Shown piece after piece: positions 35,369-45,396 of a DNA stretch of 64,000 nucleotides (within the stretch, counting starts at the first letter, position 1; each line of letters starts with the position of its first letter). This DNA comes from Coniferiporia sulphurascens. Its lineage: Eukaryota > Basidiomycota > Agaricomycetes > Hymenochaetales > Hymenochaetaceae. Both the position numbers and the translations under genes were made by a program. The stretch is from the NCBI GenBank assembly GCA_002794785.1, contig NBBA01000018.1, positions 372,001-436,000 of the forward strand, in the 5' to 3' direction. The notes under the pieces are model-generated. The model saw nothing but the letters and a program-made list of their open reading frames with translations. It did not search any database and was not told where the DNA came from.

Positions 35369-36760
35369 ATGTCTGCTCTGGTCTTAGTCAATGGGTTGGT
35401 AAGATTGAATTTGTCTGGGTAAGCGGTACCGTTTACGTGGCTCAACTGCACGCACTTATTTACCCGAAGGCAAGGAAATGGACTATGGGATCGTTCATCT
35501 ATATTGCGGTACCGTATTATTTTTTCCTTTTAAGTCCGCAACTCAACTCCTGCTCTAATACACCACAACCAGGCAAGATATTTGCCCATGCCTTGCCTCA
35601 TGCAAGTCGTTTTTAATTGTTATCTGGAATTAACGGGCTAAGCCATCTAGTGACACAGAATCGATTCAAGTACGTGCATGATATGAATGAACACCAGAGC
35701 ACTGTCATATGTAACATGTGCTAGCTATGTACTTGCCGGCACTAGATCGAAACCTGGCATTTTTTGTGAGAAGCAATATTTGTTAATCTAGGACTCTCAT
35801 TATTTACCTTTGCAATGGCAGAAGACACAGCCGCAAACTTCATTATTGTGGGTTGTCTCTTGTTACAAACGAAGAGAAAAATTATAGCTCATTCCCTTTT
35901 CAGTTTCTTCAGCAGTAGGTGAACCAATTCATCCTTTGAACGTAGATACGATTGAGCCTTCAGCTTCCGGTCATGTACCTATACCACTGGAGATTTCCAT
36001 AATGGGATCGTTCATAATGTTTGCTTCCATGGGTGACGCTGTTTGTCTCCATCTTGGTGTCCAATAGACTGACATTCCCCAATCCAGTGCTTCTGCAGCT
36101 CCGAACATATGCGATATATGATAACAAAAGAGTGTTGTTGTGGGTTCTCGTTGTCCTGGATATATGTGCTCTGGCCACTTTCATTGTTCTGAGCGTCATC
36201 TTCGGATCTGGTGAGTCTATTAGACGACGTCAGTCTGAGTTGATCATAAACTATTACCTTAGACATTGATCCCTTCGTCTGGGTCCCGGGTCTTCTCGTC
36301 GAGAGTATAACGTTCACATTGACTTTCCAGAGATACTGGAAGTTGGGAAGATCAGCTCCATCTGGACAAGTCAGACGGTCCGACATATTGAGAGCCCTTA
36401 TCTACGGAAATTTTATTTATTTTGCTTTGTGCGAACTACCGCTCCAATTAATCTGGGCCGACGTAGGCTGACTTTTTGAGCAGAATCGCTGCGATATATG
36501 CACTGGGAGTTGGCCTTCAATCTTTTGTTTATACAGAGTTTGTGCGTTACACATTGGTCGTACATTGTAGAGTTCGAATGAGCTTACAAGTTGTGCAGTA
36601 TTATTATAATACCCACTATGTCGCTTCGGTGGCAATCTCTGGGGCGATCTCCGCGAAGCTCTTTATAGGTCTCAAGAAGGCCTATGTCAAACAGCTAGAG
36701 CAAGCATACTGTATGTCGATAAACACGCCCTTCCAAGCGCTGCCTGGGGATCAGGTGTGA
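35369..36760 (+). pseudogene. DUF6533-like multi-pass membrane protein, possibly decaying
   Basis: Exon-like pieces in order: near 35440-35510 PKARKWTMGSFIYIAV and, after an intron, ARYLPMPCLMQVVFN, resembling the helix 1-2 region of basidiomycete DUF6533 proteins. Then 36090-36210 reads LQLRTYAIYDNKRVLLWVLV followed by a hydrophobic stretch, 36263-36470 has VWVPGLLVESITFTLTFQRY and IYFALCELPLQLIWADVG, and 36500-36760 has YTEFVRYTLVVHCRVRMSLQ and a C-terminus ending LPGDQV. These would be about seven helices in a membrane protein of unknown role. I could not join all pieces with canonical splice sites, and TGGGATCGTTCAT is duplicated at about 35487 and 36003, so damage or rearrangement is likely. 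A working gene with unusual exons is the alternative. Confidence 0.5.
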
Positions 36761-37498
36761 AGCCATCTAGAGTTGTCGGAAAATGTGACTTTTTACTGAC
36801 AACTTCCTGCTACTCGAAAGTTCGAAGTCACTCTTACGAGCGAGCCTTGAGTGCCGTATGCGCACAATTTGGAGCCATAAGTCGTGTATCAGTGAGGTTT
36901 TTTTGATGCAGACGTGACGAAGCGATGTACCGGTGTATTGGCGAAGCCACGGCGAGGTCGAGTAAGATGAAGTGGTTAATGATGAATCGGGTAGTTAGGA
37001 GTCTTAAAGCTTTGATGACGTAACCAAAAGTTTTCGGGATGTTCCTTCAATTTTCTGAGACAGTCTTTGTCAGAATGATTACGTAGTTTTACATACATTT
37101 TTTTGAAAGGGGATTTACATGTAACCAGCAGAAATGTCTTGTCTCATTCTTGACCGTAATAGGCCGCAGTGGAAGCGAGGATTGGGCTTGCATAACTCTT
37201 ACACTGTCGCTTTCAGATGTGTTTTCCAAGCCGGTCGTCCGCCCCCTCCAGGTCACTGGCGTTAAGAAGCTACACGTACTGCGGATCGATCATGTCTACT
37301 TGATATATTATCGCGCAAAACTGTCGATGTGGTCGAGAGATGACTCCTTGTTCTTTCTGTCAACGAAACTTGTGCCATGTATATTTCCTGTCTAAATTGA
37401 TCGGGACTTTTCGTTCCCCGGCGATGAGTCGATACTACTACATCAGTCGGTCCCGGCTCCGCTGGCTGCGTCATCTTCAGTCATCTCGTTTAGCAGTG
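36761..37498. other. Intergenic
   Basis: About 740 bases with no supportable gene or RNA. Confidence 0.35.
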
Positions 37499-37541
37499 TT
37501 CGGCGCAGCATGTGCTTCGGCGCAGCATGTGCTTCGGCGCA
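37499..37541. repeat. 17-base tandem repeat in promoter
   Basis: The unit TTCGGCGCAGCATGTGC occurs twice in full and then partly (about 2.5 copies). It ends directly at a TATA-like box and lies about 115-155 bases before the GFA copy 2 start codon. Confidence 0.8.
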
Positions 37542-37547
37542 TAAAAG
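37540..37547 (+). promoter_or_regulatory. TATA-like box of GFA copy 2
   Basis: CATAAAAG, 107 bases upstream of the ATG at 37654, immediately after the 17-base tandem repeat. Confidence 0.5.
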
Positions 37548-37653
37548 CGCTGTGTCTCATGCGCCATTATGGAGACGCACTTTAGGATCTCCTGCTGCTC
37601 TACCTACCTCTCTACCCTTTCCCCGCCTTCTAACCATATAACATACCACCGTG

Positions 37654-38228
37654 ATGTCCACAGAAGAAACCAGTTTTACGCCTGCCCCCGTTCCCGACCA
37701 CACTTCTGCTGCCATCAACGACCCTGCACCAACCCCCGACTCAGATGTTCCCCCTGTCTTCCGGCCGTGGCCAAAGGATGCGGAGGTTTTGACACACACG
37801 GGCGGGTGCCACTGCCGCGCGTTCAGGTACGAGTTCGAGCATCCGTCGCTCACAGCCCGCCCGCCCTCGTCATGCAACTGCAGCATTTGCACCCAGAAGG
37901 CTGAGCTCTTCGTGTACATAGTTCCTTCCGCCTCAGGTTTCCTTCTTTCCACCATTCTTTCCTTCTCGACTGACTCCGTCCTGCTTCCAGATACACGCCT
38001 GCTGCGCGCTTCCGCTTCACTCGTGGCTCTTTCGAGGAGGCCTCGCATTACAGCTGGGGCACACGTTTCATCACTCGACACTTTTGTCCGACATGCGGTT
38101 GCGCCCTCCTGTGGACATCGGAACATCCCGATATTGTCGATCTTGTCGGCGTCAACGCGCGCTCCTTAGACGGTATCGATATTACCACGCTAAAGTACAC
38201 CACTTTCGACGGCGCGAGGTTGCTCTAG
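37654..38228 (+). CDS. GFA/CENP-V-type zinc-binding protein, copy 2
   Basis: Two exons, 37654-37913 and 37991-38228, join in frame to 165 residues. Motifs are TGGCHCRAFRYEFEH, SCNCSICTQKAELFV, then ARFRFTRGSFEEASHYSWG, RHFCPTCGCALLWTSE and VNARSLDGIDITTLKYTTFD. The Cys pairs match the two zinc sites of the GFA fold. It is longer than copy 1 at the N-terminus by a Pro/Thr-rich leader. VPP-FRPWPKDAE is shared with copy 1, showing common descent by local duplication. Unlike copy 1 its splice junction is regular, so this copy is probably the functional one. The substrate is unknown. Confidence 0.82.
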
Positions 38229-39290
38229 AGTATGAGGATGCAACGATATTTGCGTATACAGGCCGTCGGTACTGCCTGTGTTGGCGAGCTTGTGTTTTCA
38301 GTGCGTACGCTCTCGTGGCGCGCCGGGAACAGTGACTATCTTTAAATTGAAAGTTGGGGAGGCCTACTAGGCTCGGAACAGTACTTTTAGAAAGTAACAT
38401 TAGAGTCGCAATTGCATACGCTCATGCAACCAATTAAAAGATCAAGGAGAGACGCTATTTCAGAGGTCTTTATGTGAGTGCGGCGCCGACTCGGATGCCA
38501 CCATCGTGACTGAATAGACACGGGGAACAAACTCGAATACAGTTGCTTCCTATATTCTTTTGTAACTGGAAATTTAATAAACCGTTATGATCTGCTATGG
38601 CATTGTTCCGCATTCTGAATAAAGTGTATTTGCTTATCCGTTAACTATATCGTTTTTAGAACATGGGAACATTTCAAGCCCAAAATATAGGAGACGACCA
38701 TTAGGGAATCACAATTACTAAACAAATTTACGGTTTCAATAAGGTATAGAAAGCAGCCACATTCGGGTTTGCTCCCCATGAGAGTCGATAACGGCGGCAG
38801 TTCTCGTTCATTTACGTAATAGAATGGCGACTAAGAAAGTGGTTCTCGTCTCCGAAATAGAAAATGACGGCGGTAGCTTCAGTTCCCGGGCTCTGAACCA
38901 GAGTCGTCCTTCGGGATTAACAGAGGGCTGTCAAATATTCATCAAATGCACGTCGTCATTGTGGAGATGATAACCGACTCGCATCTAGTTACATGCGCTG
39001 CTCCAACCCCCTGGTATACTGTACATCTACTTACAGTATTCTCATTACCATGCGACTGTTTGAGTCTGATGAAACATCACTACTGCGATCGGGCGTCAGC
39101 TCTGACTAAAGGACCCAGAGTACAGCCTGCTTGATCTCGCTGGAAATTTTGACCGATACCCGAGGATACACCAGGCCGAAATGACATCCCGGGGTACTTT
39201 TCAAGCAAGGAGGACTCGTGAAGAAAGACTCATACATATAGTTTGTTCAGTTTAGAATACGGGGCTAAGATTACAGTGGGTCAAGCAAGA
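38229..39290. other. Intergenic
   Basis: 1.06 kb without supportable coding or RNA features. Confidence 0.35.
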
Positions 39291-40603
39291 TTACTTGCTA
39301 TGTACTGTATTTTTTATGCGGAAGGCCATGTCGCGGAAACTGGGACGAGTAAGAGCTGAACAGTCAGTGCCGCGATACTTGGCGATCAAGCCCAGACCCT
39401 TCGCCGTATATTTCTTCGTCTCGTTGAGATCGATAATGTCCTCGTGTGGGTATGCGCTGAGATCAATACTGATGTGCGAAAATGATTCGGTGTACTCCCA
39501 GCGTGAAATTATCATGTCCGAAATAACCTCCCCTGCGTCGTCCCAACAATCTTCGCTAAACAGGATTGAAATTTCCTTGAGACCCGGACAGAGCACCTCC
39601 GAACTCCCGGGGTCTGGCCTGATGACAAGCGCTTCCCAGAACTCCTTTTCGAAGAATGCGAGGCCGAACTGGATGAATTCCAATGCTGGTAGAAGGCGGA
39701 GTACCTCGACGAAGTGTGTTCCATTTGCGTGCTCGACGATTAAGTCTAGATACCCTATGGGTGGAGACGACGACCGACGCAAAAACTCGATCAGCAACGG
39801 TCCTTCGGCTTCAACGTCATACGAGTTGGGGGCACTATCGTCTGAATTCAGAGTTAACCTCTTTAGCGCGGGAGCCGTCAGGTTCTCAAGCACCTCCGTC
39901 AGCATATTCGACGCATCGATATGTAGAACGCGCAAGTAAGGGAGAACGACAGGTGTAGCGTGCACTTTTCTCTGGCCAATGGGGGTTTCCCTAGGAGACG
40001 GGGACGTAACGGCGGCGAAGTTTTCCAAGTTAGGGCATGTTTGCATAACCAGGGAGCAGATGTCCGCAAACTCGGTAGGATCGAACGCGTATTCAAATAC
40101 GAGCTCGACGCCTGTCAAATTCGGTTTCGTAAACTCGTTCATCTTAATGGAAAACAAGCCAGTGAGCGAAAGTCGCCGGAGACGCGGACAATGTTTCGTG
40201 TCAACGGCTATGATGCACTTAGGTTCGTCCCGGCTGCGATCCTGACCACGGAAATACAACTCCAGCTCTTCCAGCCCCGGCATCTCCACTGCCTCTACAG
40301 AGATGTCAAGACGCAACGCCTTGTAGTGCAGGGAAATATTTCTCCAGCGTCTCTGATTTTGGAGTAAAGCTAGAATCATTGGTTCAGCCACTGGGAGCAG
40401 ATCGAAGTCGTCATCTCCTATACGCAGCCAGACACAAAAGTCTAAGAGATGGCCATGCGATCTCTCCAAAAACACGTCCAGAACCTCCTTCAGCGTAGAC
40501 AGTCGATTCTTATCGGATCCATGACTAGACTCGATATATGAGACCTCAAAGCGCGACCAAAGAGATGCCGTCTGTAATGAGATGTCACGCCAATACCGAC
40601 ACG

Positions 40604-40605
40604 TA
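40604..40605. other. TA target-site duplication, left
   Basis: TA immediately before CAGTGACTCAAAAAACCG; matched by TA at 42190-42191. Confidence 0.85.
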
Positions 40606-41249
40606 CAGTGACTCAAAAAACCGTTGCAATGTTTTGTGAGTCTGGAGTAAACAGCATGTATCTCAACAACTGGGGCACGTAAATAAAACATAAAATTACT
40701 TCTGGAAAGCCCTATATTTCAGCTTTCCAGTGATATATAATATACAGCATAAAGCGAAGAAATGGGGTAGCTATGGACCGCTCAATCGGGACATAGCATT
40801 GCAACAGTTTTTTGGCCTGCAGAAATGAAACATTAGAATACTCTATGTCTCCATTTTTTCATAAACAACTTTCTTGGAAACAAATACCAGATGGAACAGT
40901 AGGCCATATGCATAGTTTGGAATACTTTCCATGGGCAGAATCCATCTTCATAAAAACTAAATCCCATTCTGCTGTGTGAAAAATGCACATCCTCATCTTT
41001 CTCAACGCTGGACAATCCCCCCTCAAGATTGCATTGTTTATTGGTGTAATACATAGTATTATATCCAGGCCTTACTCTATGAATGTCACTGACCTTAAAA
41101 ATGCCACTGGTAGTTGACCATCAAGGGTGTTACCTGCAAAAGTTCAATACCATCACCACTTTAAGTATAATGTACAAGGCTATCCTGGAGTTTTTCTTTA
41201 CTAACCTCACTGCAGAGCTTCCCATACATCCTACCAACATCCTTGCAAG
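40606..41249 (+). repeat. Inverted arm, left (644 bases)
   Basis: Reverse complement of 41546-42189, from CAGTGACTC to CCTTGCAAG. Equal arm length and identical embedded frames point to recent origin or homogenisation. Confidence 0.9.
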
Positions 41250-41545
41250 TAGTTTCAGTCCATTCCCATAACATAAAGCCCTGTATTGTGGCTGATCTGC
41301 CTCCAATCTTGAGTGTTCTCTCCATTGGCCTATCAGAGAAGCCTGTTCAACTCTTTTTCCAGGCCTTTTCCCCCACATCTGATCTTGAGTGATCAGTAAT
41401 GGTCTATCCCAACCATGATATCTCTTCCCAGTCCTCCATGACTAGCCTTTGTGTGTTACTTCAAAGTCCAGCCACTCCTTCTGACACTGTGTAGACAGTA
41501 TGGGCTTTCTCTGACTCACTGCAGCCTTCCTTTCACTGTATCTTT

Positions 41546-42189
41546 CTTGCAAGGATGTTGGTAGGATGTATGGGAAGCTCTGCAGTGAGGTTAGTAAAGA
41601 AAAACTCCAGGATAGCCTTGTACATTATACTTAAAGTGGTGATGGTATTGAACTTTTGCAGGTAACACCCTTGATGGTCAACTACCAGTGGCATTTTTAA
41701 GGTCAGTGACATTCATAGAGTAAGGCCTGGATATAATACTATGTATTACACCAATAAACAATGCAATCTTGAGGGGGGATTGTCCAGCGTTGAGAAAGAT
41801 GAGGATGTGCATTTTTCACACAGCAGAATGGGATTTAGTTTTTATGAAGATGGATTCTGCCCATGGAAAGTATTCCAAACTATGCATATGGCCTACTGTT
41901 CCATCTGGTATTTGTTTCCAAGAAAGTTGTTTATGAAAAAATGGAGACATAGAGTATTCTAATGTTTCATTTCTGCAGGCCAAAAAACTGTTGCAATGCT
42001 ATGTCCCGATTGAGCGGTCCATAGCTACCCCATTTCTTCGCTTTATGCTGTATATTATATATCACTGGAAAGCTGAAATATAGGGCTTTCCAGAAGTAAT
42101 TTTATGTTTTATTTACGTGCCCCAGTTGTTGAGATACATGCTGTTTACTCCAGACTCACAAAACATTGCAACGGTTTTTTGAGTCACTG
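41546..42189 (-). repeat. Inverted arm, right (644 bases)
   Basis: Partner of 40606-41249. Confidence 0.9.
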
Positions 42190-42191
42190 TA
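42190..42191. other. TA target-site duplication, right
   Basis: TA directly after GAGTCACTG; pairs with 40604-40605. Confidence 0.85.
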
Positions 42192-42457
42192 TGTGATACG
42201 TTTAGCGGAACCTCGTTGAAAGAGCGGGCAACGTCTCTTTTCCCCAATTCCGGTAACGCTCCCTCAAAGATAAGTCGAAGGATTTCCGGAGGAATGCGGC
42301 TCAAGAAAGTACTATTGCCATGCACGGAGGATCCTAGCAAGTAGGCTTCGTCAATGAAGGCAATTTTAAAAAGGGGGAAGAACTGACTTCGCAACATATT
42401 GGTGGATGAGATGGCACCAATGAGAAGAATCTCTAAACGAGTTTGCCTTGGAGACAA

Positions 42458-43487
42458 AGAGAGCGGGATGTCAGAGAAAGAGCGCCCGCTGGTAGCTGAA
42501 CTCGGATACTAGGTTCAAGGTTGAGCGTCAAAAGTATTTAACTGCGATAGTCCCAAGCTAACATCACCCCAGTGACTTTAGCGAGCGGCAGTCCCCGAGG
42601 CCCTTGTATTTTCGAAGAGCCAGCTCGTAAAAATACAACATGAAGGCCCAGGGGGAGCTGATACATTGTGAGTTTCGTCGTAACGTTGTCAGAGCCCAAG
42701 TTTCGTCCAAGACCGTGACCTTATTTCTGGAGGTAGAACAAGCGAGCCTGCAGAAGAAGGTTCCCTTGTTTTCTGCCTAGAGTGGCATAGGGTCGATTCA
42801 TGTTTTACAAGCCTCCGTCGCAGCGCCAGCACACAAGTACGAAACAAACAAGCAAACGAGCAAAAGGTGAGGTTAAGCGAGATAAGTCCGATCGCTGGGG
42901 ACCTGGTCGTGGGAATATGTTCCCATTTTTCTGGCTGATTGGTCAGACTCCAGGCATCTTCACACCGAGTCAGTGAAATTCAATCCATACGCGAACGTTT
43001 ATATCTCGATTATTTACTGGTTAAACTCGATATGCTTGGATACGAAGTGCATTCGCCGGCACCGCGAATTGATGAATTCCAACGTAACTTATCTATATCT
43101 GGATGACCAGCTTCCCTCCTAAACAGAGATCTGCATACAGAAAAGTAACGGAGACAAAACAGGATTTGCGACCTGGATGATTAAAGCGGAGACCTACATA
43201 TGAGCCTTTTGAGGCGTCACTATCGATTTTGTCAATTCTCGCACACTATAAGTATAAAGTATACTCAGCGGCTCGCAATCATATATTCTACAGGCATAAA
43301 TACAGGTTCACGTCGGCGTTAACGAAAAGCAGTGAAGAGGAAAAGTTGGGTAGAAGTCCGACTCGGTGGGGGAGGAGGACAGGGTTCCCCCTCCCCTGGA
43401 ATGGAGCTATCAGTGTCTAAAGAAATAAGTATCAGAAACACGCGGCTAGTAGCAAACGGCTTACTATTCCAACTTCCAGTGCCCACA
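42458..43487. other. Intergenic between the two inverted-repeat elements
   Basis: About 1 kb. Weak purine-rich similarity to the outer flank of the second inverted repeat near 43340-43400 suggests that element once extended further out. No gene. Confidence 0.35.
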
Positions 43488-44213
43488 AAGGGGGCGTCCC
43501 ACCCACTCGCCCCCTGCCGGTCGAGGCGCAAATCAATGCGCCTGCAGTAATTATCTTTTACCGGCTCCCGGTCATGATTTATACAGCGAATATGACCTGT
43601 GCAAGGCGGTAAGAAATAGGATATAACTATGCAGCTCGGTGATGACGTACCATTGCGCTGCCCGCATATATCTCAGAATCGTGCCGGACAAGATGGGTCG
43701 AGGGAGCCCAGGATCTGAACAAGAGTATTTGTCAGTCGACTGCGAAGAAGAGGCGTCAATAAGGCGATCTCACATAACCTCGAGCCGGCACGATCTCCGC
43801 CACCGAGCCATAAGGAGCCTTCTGGATATTGGTCGGGCTAGCACTCGGGTGGTGGCGGGGGGTACGCCAGTCGCGGGTCGAGGCCACTCACAAAGTGAGT
43901 CTGGGAACGGAGTGTCAGACTTGCACGACGAGGAAAAGAAAACAGATGGATGGGACATACGGTGGCCTCGCCTGGCATACGGGTCCAGCACCTACTCGAC
44001 CGCAGAGACGCCGACCAGATTACGAAGCGGTCTCACACCGATGAGGTGTTGCGGTCGAGTCCTCGCAAATGATGGAGTGCGAGGTGGTGGTGGGAGGAGA
44101 GAGAGAAGCTTCTGGACTCTGGAAAGCTTTGAAGAGGATTATATAGCCGTCTTGATACTGGGCTGACATGATATTGTCTCGTATTTATTCAATTGAGGCT
44201 GACGTTTGCTAAG
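43488..44213 (+). repeat. Second inverted repeat, left arm
   Basis: Nearly matches the reverse complement of 44664-45396; similarity is highest in the middle and falls toward both ends. Confidence 0.75.
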
Positions 44214-44663
44214 GTTCCGGGCCAGGATACCGTGACGGCGCCTTCTTTTTGCTAAATATTAATGCCGGCGATGACTAAACTCTAGTGAGCCATAAATCAC
44301 GACTTTTAAGTCATTTTAGTCTGCAGAGGGAGATGCTAATACGTCCGGAGGGCATACTGCAGCTGAGAGCCTTAGCTCTCGACAAACGGGGTAGGACACT
44401 AGAACGTACTGACTTGCCACAAGCTTTCTACTAGCCAATATGCTCGTTTATACGCCAGCCGAAGCCGCGTCGTGTGCAAACGCATCCTATAAATGACGGA
44501 TACATTTATAGGAATCACTCAATGAGAACCAACAGATATTATACAATATTATTTTCCTGATCATCAAGTCTCCACATTTCAAGCCCGATTTATTTCTCAC
44601 TGAATCAGTTCACTGACAGGCTCTCCAAAGACGTGCTTGCATCATGTTCTATCAGACCAGCCT

Positions 44664-45396
44664 GGGAAAACAGAAGTCAGCCTCAATTAAACAAATACGA
44701 AACAATAAGGTGTCAGCACAATGTCCAGACGGCTATATAATCCTCTCCAAGGCTTTCCAGAGTCCAGAGGCTTCTCTCTCTCCTTCCACCACCATCTCGC
44801 ACTCCATCCTTTGCGAGGACTCGACGCAACACCTCATCTGTGTGAGACTGCTTCGTAATCTGGTCGGCGTCTCTGCGGTCGAGTAGGTGCTGGACCCGTA
44901 TGCCAGGCGAGGCCACCGTATGTCCCATCCATCTGTTTTCTTTTCCTCGTCGTGCAAGTCTGACACTCCGTTCCCAGACTCACTTTGTGAGTGGCCTCGA
45001 CCCGCGACTGGCGTACCCCCCGCCACCACCCGAGTGCTAGCCCGACCAGTATCCAGAAGGCTCCTTATGGCTCGGTGGCGGAGATCGTGCCGGCTCGAGG
45101 TTATGTGAGATCGCCTTATTGACGCCTCTTCTTCGCAGTCGACTGACAAATACTCTTGTTCAGATCCTGGGCTCCCTCGACCCATCTTGTCCGGCACGAT
45201 TCCGAGATATATGCGGGCAGCGCAATGGTACGTTATCTATGACTGCAATTGCTATATCCTATTCTTACCGCCTTGCACAGGTCATATTCGCTGTATAAAT
45301 AACTTGAATGACCGGGAGCCGGTAAAAGATAATTACTGCAGGCGCATTGATTTGCGCCTCGACCGGCAGGGGGCGAGTGGGTGGGACGCCCCCTTA
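44664..45396 (-). repeat. Second inverted repeat, right arm
   Basis: Partner of 43488-44213. Confidence 0.75.

Larger units (their letters stand above)
40606..42189. mobile_element. Palindromic Tc1/mariner-like foldback element
   Basis: 1584 bases bounded by CAGTGACTC...GAGTCACTG and TA duplications, the end structure of Tc1/mariner elements. It consists of two inverted arms, 40606-41249 and 41546-42189, exactly 644 bases each, around a 296-base spacer. A 73-codon frame in one arm (40833-41054, minus) recurs identically in the other (41741-41962, plus), so the arms are nearly or fully identical. No intact transposase is present; the internal sequence looks like a decayed or rearranged remnant. 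It would have to move, if at all, using a transposase supplied elsewhere. Confidence 0.85.
39291..42457 (-). pseudogene. F-box/LRR-type protein gene interrupted by a transposable element
   Basis: The 5' part (42457-42192) encodes about 89 residues including LSRIPPEILRLIFEGALPE, an F-box start. The 3' part (40603-39291) continues CRYWRDISLQTASLWSRFEV, the usual end of this F-box, and about 415 more residues with leucine-rich-like repeats (PGLEELELYF, CPRLRRLSLTGLF, LPYLRVLHIDASN, CPGLKEISILFS), ending IKNTVHSK. Between them lies the 1584-base element at 40606-42189. Dropping it and one TA gives an unbroken frame across the junction (NVSH-T-CRYWRD), so the gene was about 526 residues and intronless before insertion. 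F-box proteins link substrates to SCF ubiquitin ligases. The gene is probably dead now, although the downstream part still has an open frame beginning inside the element. Confidence 0.85.
43488..45396. mobile_element. Second large inverted repeat, unidentified element
   Basis: Left arm about 43488-44213, right arm about 44664-45396 in inverse orientation, loop about 450 bases. The arms carry the same peptide frames (PDKMGRGSPGSEQEYLSVDC, VVAGGTPVAGRGHSQSE) on opposite strands, with scattered base differences, so this palindrome is older than the first. Arm ends near GGGGGCGTCCCACCCACTCG. I found no clear target duplication or transposase. It may be two copies of one repeat inserted in opposite directions rather than one element. 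Confidence 0.7.

Noticed and set aside
40833..41962. Two separate 73-residue genes in the palindrome arms
   Set aside because: They are the same frame in inverted copies and have no independent support.
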